In this document: positions 52,401 to 60,918 of the stretch, piece by piece
How positions within the stretch are numbered: position 1 is the first letter of the stretch
Layout of the letters: every line of letters starts with the position of its first letter
NCBI RefSeq assembly: GCF_000368925.1
Contig: NZ_KB849756.1
Location: 2,568,416 to 2,632,415 of the forward strand
Direction of reading: 5' to 3'
DNA from: Acinetobacter bereziniae LMG 1003 = CIP 70.12
GTDB lineage: Bacteria > Pseudomonadota > Gammaproteobacteria > Pseudomonadales > Moraxellaceae
DNA length: 64,000 nt
Position numbers and translations under genes: made by a program
Notes under the pieces: model-generated
Seen by the model: only the letters and a program-made list of their open reading frames with translations
Database searches by the model: none
What the model was told of the DNA's origin: nothing

Positions 52401-53607
52401 GCGTGAACGTTATAAACTTCCATACGGTGCGTCTATCTTGATCAAAGATGGTCAACCTGTAGAAGGCGGCGGTATTGTTGCAACTTGGGATCCGCATACA
52501 CATCCATTGGTAACAGAAGTTGCTGGTAAAGCACGTTTCAGCCAAATTGCTGATGGTGTAACTGCAACATCGAAAACTGATGATGCAACAGGTATGACGA
52601 CTGTTGAAATCTTACCTGTAACAGCTCGTCCTGCTTCTGGTAAAGATTTACGTCCTGCAATCGTGTTGGATACAACCGATGGCGGCGAACAGTTCTACTT
52701 CTTGCCACAAAATACAATCGTGACTGTTCGTGATGGCGAAACGATTGGTGTGGGTGATGTCATTGGTCGTGTACCACAAGAAACTTCACGTACTCGTGAT
52801 ATTACCGGTGGTCTGCCACGTGTAGCTGACTTGTTCGAAGCACGTAAGCCAAAAGAGCATGCGATCCTTGCTGAAATTTCAGGTGTTGTAAGCTTTGGTA
52901 AAGAAACCAAAGGTAAGAACCGCTTAGTGATTACACCAGATGATGGCTCTGAAATTTATGAAGAGTTGATTCCTAAATGGCGTACCATTAACGTGTTTGA
53001 AGGTGAGCATGTGAACCGTGGTGAAACCATTTCTGATGGTCCACAGAACCCACATGACATCTTACGTTTGAAAGGTGAAGTTGCATTAACCAACTACATC
53101 GTGAACGAAGTTCAAGACGTTTACCGCTTACAAGGTGTAAAAATCAACGATAAGCATATCGAAGTGATCGTGCGCCAAATGTTGCGTAAAGTTGACATTA
53201 CTGATGGCGGCGATACAAGCTTCATCAAAGGCGAACAAGTGGATTACATCCGCGTTGTGGGCGAAAACCAAGCGGTATTGGCTCAGAACAAGTTCCCTGC
53301 GAAGTATGAGCGTCAATTGATGGGTATTACCAAAGCATCGCTTTCTACTGACTCGTTCATCTCTGCTGCATCGTTCCAGGAAACCACACGTGTGTTAACT
53401 GAAGCGGCTGTAACAGGTAAAGAAGATGATTTACGTGGCTTGAAAGAAAACGTTGTTGTAGGTCGCTTGATTCCAGCAGGTACTGGTCTTGCATACCACT
53501 TAGAACGTCGTCGTCAAGAAGCAGAAGCTGCTGAGCATGAGCTTGTAAATGACTTCTCCGAAGTTGATCAAGCATTCTCTCAGGCTTTAAACGAAGATTC
53601 TTTCTAA
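49414..53607 (+). CDS. rpoC: DNA-directed RNA polymerase subunit beta'
   Basis: A 1397-aa catalytic subunit. The Mg2+-binding NADFDGDQMAVH is present, as is the N-terminal zinc ribbon (CLCGKYKRMKYKGVICEKCG) and the second zinc cluster (CASTFGVCAKCYGRD). Starts at TTG (49414) with CGGAG nine bases upstream; the product begins MKDLLDIMRKK like other RpoC proteins. A perfect terminator follows. Confidence 0.99.
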   Translation: MKDLLDIMRKKTDSDGHAPVEFDRIRIGLASPEMIKSWSHGEVKKPETINYRTFKPERDGLFCAKIFGPVKDYECLCGKYKRMKYKGVICEKCGVEVTTAKVRRERMGHIELASPVAHIWFLKSLPSRIGLLLDMTLRDIERVLYFESYVVTDPGMTPMEKYQLLNDEEYFTALEEHGDEFSAKMGAEAVQDLLKDIDLEAEISRLREEIPNTTSETKLKKASKRLKLMEAFKESNNKPEWMVMNVLPVLPPDLRPLVPLEGGRFATSDLNDLYRRVINRNNRLKRLLDLAAPDIIVRNEKRMLQESVDALLDNGRRGRAITGSNKRPLKSLADMIKGKQGRFRQNLLGKRVDYSGRSVITVGPSLRLHQCGLPKKMALELFKPFIFAKLQASGQATTIKAAKKMVERETPEVWDVLASVIRQHPVMLNRAPTLHRLGLQAFEPILIEGKAIRLHPLVCAAFNADFDGDQMAVHVPLTLEAQLEARALMMSTNNILSPANGEPIIVPSQDVVLGLYYITRDAVNAKGEGMVFADTHEVNRALATGQVDLHARVKARVHQTVIDDNGNREHQTIVVDTTPGRCLLWEVVPEGMDFQQINVEMTKKNISKLINSCYRKLGLKDTVIFADQLMYLGFRQATRSGVSVGMEDMLIPPQKQAIIEKAEVEVREIEQQFEQGFVTAGERYNKVVDIWARTNDQVAKAMMDNLSFTTVKNKQGEDEKQKSFNSIYMMSDSGARGSAAQIRQLAGMRGLMAKPDGSIIETPIKANFREGLTVLQYFISTHGARKGLADTALKTANSGYLTRRLVDVAQDLVITEPDCGTYDGLVMTPFIQGGDVIENLGARVLGRVLAEDVKKPGTDDVLLPRNTLIDEKLATFLEDNGVDEVKVRSVVNCASTFGVCAKCYGRDLARGHLVNPGESVGVMAAQSIGEPGTQLTMRTFHVGGAASRTSAANSVQVRNKGTVRFHNVKTVQHAKGHLVSVSRSGEIGIADDLGRERERYKLPYGASILIKDGQPVEGGGIVATWDPHTHPLVTEVAGKARFSQIADGVTATSKTDDATGMTTVEILPVTARPASGKDLRPAIVLDTTDGGEQFYFLPQNTIVTVRDGETIGVGDVIGRVPQETSRTRDITGGLPRVADLFEARKPKEHAILAEISGVVSFGKETKGKNRLVITPDDGSEIYEELIPKWRTINVFEGEHVNRGETISDGPQNPHDILRLKGEVALTNYIVNEVQDVYRLQGVKINDKHIEVIVRQMLRKVDITDGGDTSFIKGEQVDYIRVVGENQAVLAQNKFPAKYERQLMGITKASLSTDSFISAASFQETTRVLTEAAVTGKEDDLRGLKENVVVGRLIPAGTGLAYHLERRRQEAEAAEHELVNDFSEVDQAFSQALNEDSF

Positions 53608-53630
53608 GTTAAACAGCTTTTGAAATGAAG

Positions 53631-53655
53631 AAGACGCCTCAGGGCGTCTTTTTTT
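53631..53655 (+). terminator. Terminator of the rpoBC operon
   Basis: The 8-bp stem AAGACGCC/GGCGTCTT around TCAG, followed by seven T. Confidence 0.93.
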
Positions 53656-53691
53656 ATATAATCAAAAAATGGAAATTAAAATCAATCTAGA

Positions 53692-54249
53692 ATGAAAATA
53701 AATACTGTAGTGAAGACCTTAACTTTGATGACGATTTGTCCATTATTGTTCATGATGTTGCTGCCTGTACCTGCATTAGAACATGGTTGGCAAATTGATA
53801 TGATGCAATGGATCAATCAATTTTTAAAAATTCAAAGTACCACCACAGGTGAGCTGGAACAATTTAGCCTGTTTGTTAAGACCTACCTGAGCTTGCTGTG
53901 TCCACTGTGGGCGTTACTGATTATTTATGCGATATATAAAGACGATAAAGTTGAGCAACCTAAACTCAATCAGTTTAAACCTTTAGATGCGGTGATCATT
54001 TTTGCTTGTTTCTCATTTTGCATTGGCTTTGCAACGATACTGAGCCTATGGCATTTAAATCCTTCATTGGTGTCTATCCGTGTTAAAAACAGTTATTTAT
54101 TTAGAATTTTGTATGAGTACAAATTGGGAATTATTTTGGCTGAACTGTTTTACTTTGGCATTCTCCTTTTAGCACTGACAGGGATTATAGGTGTTCTATT
54201 TGCAATCATCATCAATATCAAACAACGATTAATGTACAAGTCGGAATGA
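53692..54249 (+). CDS. Integral membrane protein of unknown function
   Basis: A 185-aa protein with four predicted helices (about 8-26, 60-81, 101-123 and 150-176) and short polar loops. No motif recognised. It stands alone between the rpoC terminator and a convergent permease. There is no clear Shine-Dalgarno before the ATG at 53692, so translation may be weak. Confidence 0.6.
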   Translation: MKINTVVKTLTLMTICPLLFMMLLPVPALEHGWQIDMMQWINQFLKIQSTTTGELEQFSLFVKTYLSLLCPLWALLIIYAIYKDDKVEQPKLNQFKPLDAVIIFACFSFCIGFATILSLWHLNPSLVSIRVKNSYLFRILYEYKLGIILAELFYFGILLLALTGIIGVLFAIIINIKQRLMYKSE

Positions 54250-54283
54250 TAAATTTTAATAAATCGCAGAACTAAGGGAACAA

Positions 54284-54311
54284 AAAAAACCGCTGGAATT
54301 CAGCGGTTTTA
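54284..54311. terminator. Bidirectional terminator
   Basis: The stem AAAACCGCTG/CAGCGGTTTT with loop GAATT, flanked by A- and T-runs, between the convergent membrane protein and permease genes. Confidence 0.9.
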
Positions 54312-54336
54312 AGTTCAGTGAAACCCAAATTTTTAT

Positions 54337-55701
54337 TTATGAAGATCGTGGTTTCACCCAGAGTTGATAAGCAACAGCCAATAAAGCAAGCCAAATCGCC
54401 CCAACATAAAGTGCAGGACGTGAGGCTGGAAAATAACCAATCATGGCAATGACAAAGACCATAAATGCTGTGGCTAAAATCGGTGCAACAGGCCATCCAA
54501 CTACAGGGAAATCGAGCTTTTTAATTTCTTCAGCACTGAGTTTTTTCCGCATGCCAAACTGGGCTAATAAAATCATTAACCACACATAAACAGTTGCAAA
54601 TGTTGCAATCGAGGCAATGATTTCAAACACATTTTCAGGAATCAGGTAATTTAAGAGTACCCCAACCAAAAGCACGCTTGCCATGACGATTACGGTCATA
54701 AACGGTACGCCATTTCTTGATGTTTTGGCAAAACTTGCTGGCGCTTTGCCTTTGATTGCCATGCCATACATCATTCGCCCGGCGCCAAAAACATCACTGT
54801 TAATTGCAGAAACAGCAGCAGTAATCACCACAATGTTTAGAACGGCAGCCGCTGATTTGATCCCTAGGCTTTCAAATATTTGCACAAATGGACTGCCATG
54901 AGAACCGATTTGATTCCAAGGAAAAATCGACATCAGTACAAAAATAGTCAATACATAGAATAGGATGATGCGAAAAGGAACAGCATTGATGGCTTGAGGT
55001 ATTGCCACTTTAGGATCTTTGGTTTCTCCAGCAGTCACACCAATGATTTCTATACCACCAAATGCAAAAACAACCACAGAAAAGCAGGCAATAAAACCAG
55101 CAATACCATTGGGAAAGAAACCACCATGTGTCCAAAGGTTCGATATACCTGAACTAAATTCAGTATGTGGAATATGCAAACCGTAGAGCATGATGCCAAA
55201 ACCACCCAAAATCATGGCAATAATGGCAGTGACCTTAACGATGGATAACCAAAATTCCAATTCACCATAGACTTTGACATGGATCAGGTTAATCGCACCC
55301 AAAAAGAAAATTAGAGACAGAATCCAAACCCAACGTGCAACATCGGGAAACCAAAAACCCATGTAAATTCCAAAGGCAGTGACATCGGCGATCGCAACAA
55401 TGACCATCTCAAAGACATAGGTCCAACCTGTGGTAAAACCTGCAAATGGACTGATATATTCAGAAGCGTAATGACTAAAAGAATCTGAAACAGGATTATG
55501 GACAGCCATTTCACCTAGTGCACGCATCACAATATAAATTGCAATACCGGCAATCATATAAGCCAGTAGTACAGATGGACCTGCTTGCTGTATAGCCGAG
55601 GCTGAACCGTAGAATAAACCTGTGCCAATAGCAGAACCTAAAGCAAGGAAACGGATGTGGCGGGTATTGAGTCCCCGTTTTAAAGTGGAAGTTTGTGACA
55701 T
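54337..55701 (-). CDS. proY: Amino acid permease, ProY-like (APC family)
   Basis: A 454-aa inner-membrane transporter with about 12 helices. The N-terminus (LKRGLNTRHIRFLALGSAIG) and the segment GGIEIIGVTAGETKDPKVAI closely follow E. coli ProY, a probable proline-specific permease. Substrate assignment is by this resemblance; other amino acids (for example D-serine, histidine) are possible within the same subfamily. Monocistronic on the minus strand. Confidence 0.82.
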   Translation of the reverse strand: MSQTSTLKRGLNTRHIRFLALGSAIGTGLFYGSASAIQQAGPSVLLAYMIAGIAIYIVMRALGEMAVHNPVSDSFSHYASEYISPFAGFTTGWTYVFEMVIVAIADVTAFGIYMGFWFPDVARWVWILSLIFFLGAINLIHVKVYGELEFWLSIVKVTAIIAMILGGFGIMLYGLHIPHTEFSSGISNLWTHGGFFPNGIAGFIACFSVVVFAFGGIEIIGVTAGETKDPKVAIPQAINAVPFRIILFYVLTIFVLMSIFPWNQIGSHGSPFVQIFESLGIKSAAAVLNIVVITAAVSAINSDVFGAGRMMYGMAIKGKAPASFAKTSRNGVPFMTVIVMASVLLVGVLLNYLIPENVFEIIASIATFATVYVWLMILLAQFGMRKKLSAEEIKKLDFPVVGWPVAPILATAFMVFVIAMIGYFPASRPALYVGAIWLALLAVAYQLWVKPRSS

Positions 55702-55967
55702 GATAAGCTCCAGTCTTAGCTATAGTTTATAGGAGCTTGATAACGAGTTCATGCTTTTATCCGTAAAATAAGCAATTTACCTTCCATGAATGCACCATTT
55801 GTAGCGATTGGATCAAAGCTTAAGTCATTGCCGAGTGTTAAACAAAGTTACAAATGGATGCAATAAAGCAATCATTTCCTCACGAATTTATCTTTACTTT
55901 CCATGAGATAATTTCAAGTGGAAGAGCTGTTTGATTGACTTTTTGTAATAACAGAAGGAATAAGAGC

Positions 55968-56324
55968 ATGAAAAAGCAAATAATGACCATGATGTGTGTA
56001 GCTTTACCTATCGTGATGCTGACAGGTTGTGAAAACATGTCTGCAAATGATAAGCGTATCGGTTCCGCAGCGCTTGGTGGTGCTGTTGGTGGTGGCTTAG
56101 GTAATCATGCAGGTAATGGTATTGGTGCGGCTGTCGGTGCTGGTGGTGGCGCGGCTGTAGGAAGCAAGGCAAGTAATGGTTCAAATCGCAACGCAACTTA
56201 TAGTGGTGTTGGTGCAGGTATTGGTTCAGTGATTGGTAAAGGTATTCTAGGTGGTGACGCTGGTGCTGCAATTGGTGGTGCAATTGGTGGTGGCGCAGGT
56301 GCAGCCATTGAGCAAAACAAATAA
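55968..56324 (+). CDS. Glycine-zipper lipoprotein
   Basis: A 118-aa protein: lipoprotein signal with lipobox LTGC (cleavage before CENMSANDK), then repeated glycine-zipper segments (GSAALGGAVGGGLGNHAGNG, GAGIGSVIGKGILGGDAG, IGGAIGGGAGAAIE) forming membrane-associated helices, as in OsmB/SlyB-like envelope proteins. Such proteins are often stress-induced. AGAAGGAATAAGAG lies before the ATG at 55968. Monocistronic. Confidence 0.82.
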   Translation: MKKQIMTMMCVALPIVMLTGCENMSANDKRIGSAALGGAVGGGLGNHAGNGIGAAVGAGGGAAVGSKASNGSNRNATYSGVGAGIGSVIGKGILGGDAGAAIGGAIGGGAGAAIEQNK

Positions 56325-56341
56325 GTCACTCAATGAACGAT

Positions 56342-56381
56342 AAAAACGCTATGTTGTATTGATTCAGCATAGCGTTTTTTT
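56342..56381 (+). terminator. Terminator after the glycine-zipper gene
   Basis: A stem of AACGCTATG with its complement (CATAGCGTT), one mismatch near the loop, followed by seven T. Confidence 0.88.
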
Positions 56382-56461
56382 ATTTCTATCGTTTATATTT
56401 AACTTATTTAGTAGACCATTAAACAGGTTTAAACGATATTGAATGTCGTCTACTAAAGTCA

Positions 56462-56950
56462 TTAACGTTTTAACGGATGTGGATTCTTACGACGGATATA
56501 AACGGTTTTTTGTACTTCAGCAATTCGTAACCCTGAATCATCAAAAATATTTAATGTGTAGTTACGATACACAGGCTTATAGTTCTGTGCCAGATCTTTA
56601 ACATGTTCGATTTCAGCAGCATCCAATCGAATATCGGCATAAACCGTACTGCGTCCGGGTGATAGAAAATTAATGCTCGCAGCTTTGTCCCACACCATGT
56701 ATTTAGGACCAAGGTGATGCATCAAAAGAAGCATATAAAATGGGTCGACCATCGAATATAAACTGCCACCAAAGTGAACCCCAACAATGTTTTGATTGTT
56801 GCGTGTCAGTGGCATTTTGACCCGAATATGATAGTTTTTCAGATCAATTTTTTCGATTTCAATTCCTGCACCTTTGTATGGAGAAAAATGATTCAACATA
56901 AATCTAGATACAAATGGAATTGTCTGTAGTTTCTTGATTAGCGCATTCAT
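56462..56950 (-). CDS. DUF4442-type hotdog-fold protein
   Basis: A protein of about 162 aa with the hotdog pattern GVHFGGSLYSMVDPFYMLLL and SINFLSPGRSTVYADIRL, matching the DUF4442/thioesterase-like family (also seen at the C-terminus of E. coli YiiD). It may hydrolyse an acyl thioester, but catalytic residues are not obvious. Start chosen at the ATG 56950. It is divergent from the alpha/beta hydrolase gene. Confidence 0.82.
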   Translation of the reverse strand: MNALIKKLQTIPFVSRFMLNHFSPYKGAGIEIEKIDLKNYHIRVKMPLTRNNQNIVGVHFGGSLYSMVDPFYMLLLMHHLGPKYMVWDKAASINFLSPGRSTVYADIRLDAAEIEHVKDLAQNYKPVYRNYTLNIFDDSGLRIAEVQKTVYIRRKNPHPLKR

Positions 56951-57070
56951 GGTCAATTCTAGTTATCTATTTTTCAACCATAATAAAGAACTCAAGGCAA
57001 AGTGGCATTGATCGAAATGCCCTCTAGAGCGAAATCATAGCCAATGGTGAAAACAATAAAAGGTGACTCA

Positions 57071-57940
57071 ATGCAAGCGCAAACTTATTGGATCTCGACG
57101 CAGGATAAGCAAAAACTTTATGCAAAAACATGGGGGAATGCTGAAAACCCCGCGTTGGTCTTGGTGCATGGTTATCCTGATAATCAGGAAGTTTGGGAAC
57201 CGATTATAGAGCAATTGATTTCAAAATTTTATATTGTGACCTATGATGTTCGTGGCGCAGGGCAATCCTCTATTCCAAAACGTATCCGTGATTATGCTTT
57301 ACCGCGGTTATCGCTAGATTTGGAATGTGTGGTCAATGAATTACTGCCCGAACGTCAGTTTCATTTAGCTGCCCATGACTGGGGGTCAATTCAATCTTGG
57401 GAGTCGGTTACTGAAACAAAGTTTAAAAATCGTATTTTGTCTTATACCACCATGTCGGGACCATGTTTAGATCATGCCGCATTTTGGATGCGTGAGCAGT
57501 TTTTACATGAAAAACCTAAATTTTTTAAACAATTATTGAAATCTTGGTACATTGTTGCTTTTCAACTTCCGATTCTTGCACCTACCGTCTGGCATTTTTT
57601 CAGTCCACAGCGTTGGGGTGCAATTTTAGCGCAATTGGAGAAGACGAAAGATCTACCTTTAAACTCAAATATTGCGAAAGATGGTGAACATGGTATTGGG
57701 TTATATCGCGCTAATTTTTTACCACGTTTAGCACGTCCACGTCAGCGTTTTGCGATCTGCCCTGTGCAAGCAGTGGTTCTTTTAAAAGATAAATTTGTCA
57801 GTCCTGCGTTGATTGATGAAGTGCCAAAGTGGGCAACTGAATTTGAACGTGTTGAGGTTAATGCAAATCACTGGGCGGTACTGAGTCGACCTCAAGAAAT
57901 TGCACAATATATTCAAGAATTTGCACTGAAAAATAATTAA
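57071..57940 (+). CDS. Alpha/beta hydrolase (epoxide hydrolase-like)
   Basis: A 289-aa alpha/beta-fold enzyme. HGYPDNQEVW forms the oxyanion region, RGAGQS precedes the nucleophile, and the nucleophile elbow reads AAHDWGS with Asp, as in epoxide hydrolases and haloalkane dehalogenases rather than Ser esterases. The catalytic His is in NANHWAVL near the C-terminus. The ATG at 57071 has AAAAGGTG seven bases upstream and is preferred over 57044. Substrate unknown. Confidence 0.85.
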   Translation: MQAQTYWISTQDKQKLYAKTWGNAENPALVLVHGYPDNQEVWEPIIEQLISKFYIVTYDVRGAGQSSIPKRIRDYALPRLSLDLECVVNELLPERQFHLAAHDWGSIQSWESVTETKFKNRILSYTTMSGPCLDHAAFWMREQFLHEKPKFFKQLLKSWYIVAFQLPILAPTVWHFFSPQRWGAILAQLEKTKDLPLNSNIAKDGEHGIGLYRANFLPRLARPRQRFAICPVQAVVLLKDKFVSPALIDEVPKWATEFERVEVNANHWAVLSRPQEIAQYIQEFALKNN

Positions 57941-58070
57941 AAGCTGATACCCTGAATCGAGGTGATCAATACTGGTTACCTCGTTATTTCACCATCAATT
58001 GGATGAATTTACAGCTTCGCTGATATGAATCTGATAAAATATCGCCTTTCAAATTTTCGTAAATTTCTCT

Positions 58071-59486
58071 ATGAATGCTGTCGTTATTGCGATTGCCGTG
58101 ATGTTTATTTTATCACTGGCACGAGTTTCTGTTGTTTTAACATTGGTCATTTCAGCAATTATAGGTGGTTTGGTCGCTGGTTTAAGCTTAGCTGACACAG
58201 TTCAAGCATTTAATGCGGGCTTGGGTGATGGTGCTGAAGTGGCATTGGCATACGCTGTATTAGGTGCTTTTGCTTTGGCATTGTCCAAGTCAGGATTACC
58301 TGATTTATTGGCATACAAGTTAATTGGTTTGTTGGGGATGGAAGCGACTCAAAAACAAGCAACAAAAGTAAAATTTTTACTGTTGGGAATTTTGTTGATT
58401 GCCGCTATTTGTTCGCAAAACTTGATTCCTGTCCATATTGCTTTTATTCCAGTACTGGTTCCACCATTATTAAAAGTAATGAACCATTTAAAACTTGATC
58501 GCCGTGCGGCAGCATGTGTCCTGACATTAGGGTTAGTTGGAACTTACATTTTCCTTCCTGTTGGTTTTGGTGCCATTTTCTTAGAGCAAATTTTGATGGG
58601 TAACATCAATAAAATCGGAGCAGCATATCAACTTCATGTAGAACGAAGCATGATGCCTATCGGGATGGCAATTCCTGTGCTTGGTATGGTGATCGGCACT
58701 TTGGTTGCAGTATTTATCAGTTACCGTAAACCTCGTCTATATGTTGATCGTGATGTTGCACCCATCACCACCATTGATTTAGACAAACCGCTTCGTGCAG
58801 TCAATGTGGAAGAACTCAAAGCAGATGGTATTGCTTTAGGACAGCAAGCCAAACAAGCCCCTGTAATTGCAACGAAAACCATTTTAATGGCTTTGTTGGC
58901 AATCGTTTTAACGCTGATCTCGCAACTGTATTCTGGTTCAATGATTCTTGGGGGATTGGTTGGTTTTGCTGTATTGTCCGCGGCAGGAATTTTTAAATGG
59001 CAAGAAGCGGATGATGTTTTTGTGCAAGGCATGCGCATGATGGCATTGGTCGGTTTTATCATGATTTCTGCTGCTGGATTTGCCTCAGTCATGACGCATA
59101 CAGGAGATATCAATCATTTGGTCAATGGTGTGGTACATCTGATCGGTGATAATAAAGCTTTGGCGGCATTTTTAATGCTGTTCATTGGTTTATTTGTGAC
59201 GATTGGAATCGGTTCATCTTTCTCAAGCGTTCCTGTGCTTGCAGTGATTTATGTGCCATTGTGTGTGCAATTTGGTTTTTCGCCACTGGCAACGGTCGCA
59301 CTCATCGGTACTGCGGCAGCGCTTGGTGATGCGGGTTCTCCTGCCTCAGACTCTACACTCGGACCTACAGCAGGTTTAGGAGTGGATGGGCAGCATGATC
59401 ATATTTGGGATACTGTTGTACCTACATTTATCCATTTTAATATTCCTTTATTGGTCTTTGGCTGGATTGCAGCTATGGTTTTATAG
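58071..59486 (+). CDS. Na+/H+ antiporter family protein (NhaC-like)
   Basis: A 471-aa protein with about 11-12 hydrophobic segments. The N-terminus RVSVVLTLVISAIIGGLVAG and the C-terminal GDAGSPASDSTLGPTAGLGV match the Na_H_antiporter family. It may exchange Na+ or another cation/organic ion for H+; some members carry other substrates. A cytosolic loop (about 225-265) separates the two halves. Monocistronic with its own terminator. Confidence 0.85.
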   Translation: MNAVVIAIAVMFILSLARVSVVLTLVISAIIGGLVAGLSLADTVQAFNAGLGDGAEVALAYAVLGAFALALSKSGLPDLLAYKLIGLLGMEATQKQATKVKFLLLGILLIAAICSQNLIPVHIAFIPVLVPPLLKVMNHLKLDRRAAACVLTLGLVGTYIFLPVGFGAIFLEQILMGNINKIGAAYQLHVERSMMPIGMAIPVLGMVIGTLVAVFISYRKPRLYVDRDVAPITTIDLDKPLRAVNVEELKADGIALGQQAKQAPVIATKTILMALLAIVLTLISQLYSGSMILGGLVGFAVLSAAGIFKWQEADDVFVQGMRMMALVGFIMISAAGFASVMTHTGDINHLVNGVVHLIGDNKALAAFLMLFIGLFVTIGIGSSFSSVPVLAVIYVPLCVQFGFSPLATVALIGTAAALGDAGSPASDSTLGPTAGLGVDGQHDHIWDTVVPTFIHFNIPLLVFGWIAAMVL

Positions 59487-59508
59487 AGTGTTATAGCGAA
59501 TATTTGAG

Positions 59509-59541
59509 GCTGTTTATGATGCAATCTAAACAGCTTTTTTT
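59509..59541 (+). terminator. Terminator of the antiporter gene
   Basis: The stem GCTGTTTA/TAAACAGC with a 10-base loop, followed by seven T. Confidence 0.88.
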
Positions 59542-59648
59542 GCTGGTTTGATTCAAAAGAACTATTTTTGTCTGCTGTAGTGAGATATCTAATATCTGAT
59601 TTTCAGATGCGATAAGACATCAATTGTTATCATTGGGAAATCATAAAT

Positions 59649-60044
59649 ATGAATATAGACGAATTAGTTAATTATATTGAAGTCGGTATGACTCAGCCTG
59701 TTGTCGTAGATCGAACCTTATTAGAAGAGTATGGGCGGTACATAAGGGTTATTGGTTTTTTAAAAAACAATAAAATATTAGTATCTTACTATTTTTATGA
59801 TGGAAGTGGTGATGACACTGGTGTGGACATTAACCTTCAATATGAGTCACTTGATACAGCAATACAGTCGATTGAGCAATTTCTAGGGCTTTCAATAGAT
59901 CAGTGGGAAAATTATAATCGAACGGGAAATTATCCAGAGCCTTTAGTGGATTTTGTTGAAGATAAATGGGCTGATTTAATTGCAGGTATTCAACAAGGTA
60001 CGATGATTCCACAGGGTTATACTGAAATTTATATGAATTTATAG
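59649..60044 (+). CDS. Hypothetical acidic cytosolic protein, 131 aa
   Basis: An acidic, soluble protein with alternating strands and helices (RVIGFLKNNKILVSYYFYDG, then LDTAIQSIEQFLGLSIDQW). Size, acidity and isolation recall immunity proteins of contact-dependent toxins, but no toxin gene or family motif is present here, so this stays a guess. GGGAA lies 11 bases before the ATG. AT-rich codon use relative to neighbours suggests recent arrival. Confidence 0.6.
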   Translation: MNIDELVNYIEVGMTQPVVVDRTLLEEYGRYIRVIGFLKNNKILVSYYFYDGSGDDTGVDINLQYESLDTAIQSIEQFLGLSIDQWENYNRTGNYPEPLVDFVEDKWADLIAGIQQGTMIPQGYTEIYMNL

Positions 60045-60121
60045 CTTAGTCTGATTTTTTCTTTAATTTTCAAATCACTTTTAAATTAGATTTTTTGCTG
60101 AGTTTTCTATCTTTAAATTTT

Positions 60122-60340
60122 CTAAAAACTGATATCAATATCAATGTGATCTGCAAGGTTAGACACAATATCCTTGCTGGTATTGACTACAATTTTACTC
60201 GTTTCAACCACTAGATCGACAAGATCGATAGGATCCGCAGAATTAATTATATCACTTACAGTGCTAGATTCTTTTTGTTCCGATTGTTCTCGTGATTCTA
60301 AATTTTCTCTTTCTAAACTATTCATATTTTCTAAAACCAT
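60122..60340 (-). CDS. Hypothetical acidic small protein, 72 aa
   Basis: An acidic, low-complexity N-terminus (NSLERENLESREQSEQKESS) is followed by an amphipathic stretch DPIDLVDLVVETSKIVVNTS. No signal peptide or family recognised and no clear Shine-Dalgarno. It could be expressed, but the evidence is only its length and protein-like composition. Confidence 0.4.
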   Translation of the reverse strand: MVLENMNSLERENLESREQSEQKESSTVSDIINSADPIDLVDLVVETSKIVVNTSKDIVSNLADHIDIDISF

Positions 60341-60590
60341 TAAGTAGGTAATTGTGAGACTTTTCAGTAGTTTTCAACACTATTAATGCTTTCAATATGC
60401 CTTAGTTATGGAACTGAGGCAATGGACTTAGCTTTTAACTCTTTTAATCGGCGCCAGTGGAATGAGATTGCTCTCAATTTTTGACAGATCAGAATATCAT
60501 TTTGAGGCAGCATTATCGTTAAGATAGAAAATAAAACGCTACTTGTGATAACGATAAGTTCTTTCACTTTTAGCTTTGTATGGAGTGAAA

Positions 60591-60647
60591 ATGAGTCAAA
60601 TTAAGTTGGTGGATAATTGGTCAGATTGGTTGAGAATGGTTTTTTAA
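60591..60647 (+). pseudogene. Possible phage small-protein remnant
   Basis: GGAGTGAAA then ATG opens MSQIKLVDNWSDWLRMVF and stops. The LVDNW...W start resembles the N-terminus of short phage lysis-module/holin-type proteins as I remember them. With only 18 residues the match may be chance. Confidence 0.25.
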
Positions 60648-60761
60648 TCCGATCAAATACATTTTATATTTTAAATATAACATGTATTTTGTATGCATTA
60701 TTAATTTATAATAATAAACTGATTATTTTATGAAAAATTCTCAATAATCTTGATTAATTTG

Positions 60762-60780
60762 GTTGGTTTTTAAAACCAAC
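60762..60780. promoter_or_regulatory. 19-bp palindrome upstream of the OmpW-type gene
   Basis: GTTGGTTTT-T-AAAACCAAC, perfect on both arms, 139 bp before the start codon; a plausible operator for a dimeric regulator. Confidence 0.45.
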
Positions 60781-60918
60781 TATTTTAATATGATTAAAAT
60801 AAATTTATTTATATAACAATTGCTTAAAAATAAAGATTATTTTTGTATTTAAATAAATGTTGCAAAATAATTAATACCTATGTTTAATGTTAATTAATAA
60901 CAACGCGGGGTATTTATA

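Larger units (their letters stand above)
60341..60918. other. AT-rich region with phage-like stub and ompW promoter
   Basis: 578 bp without an intact gene. It contains a 18-codon stub with a ribosome-binding site (60591-60647), a 19-bp perfect palindrome (60762-60780), and long A/T runs leading to the OmpW-type gene, with its promoter likely in the last 150 bp. Confidence 0.45.
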
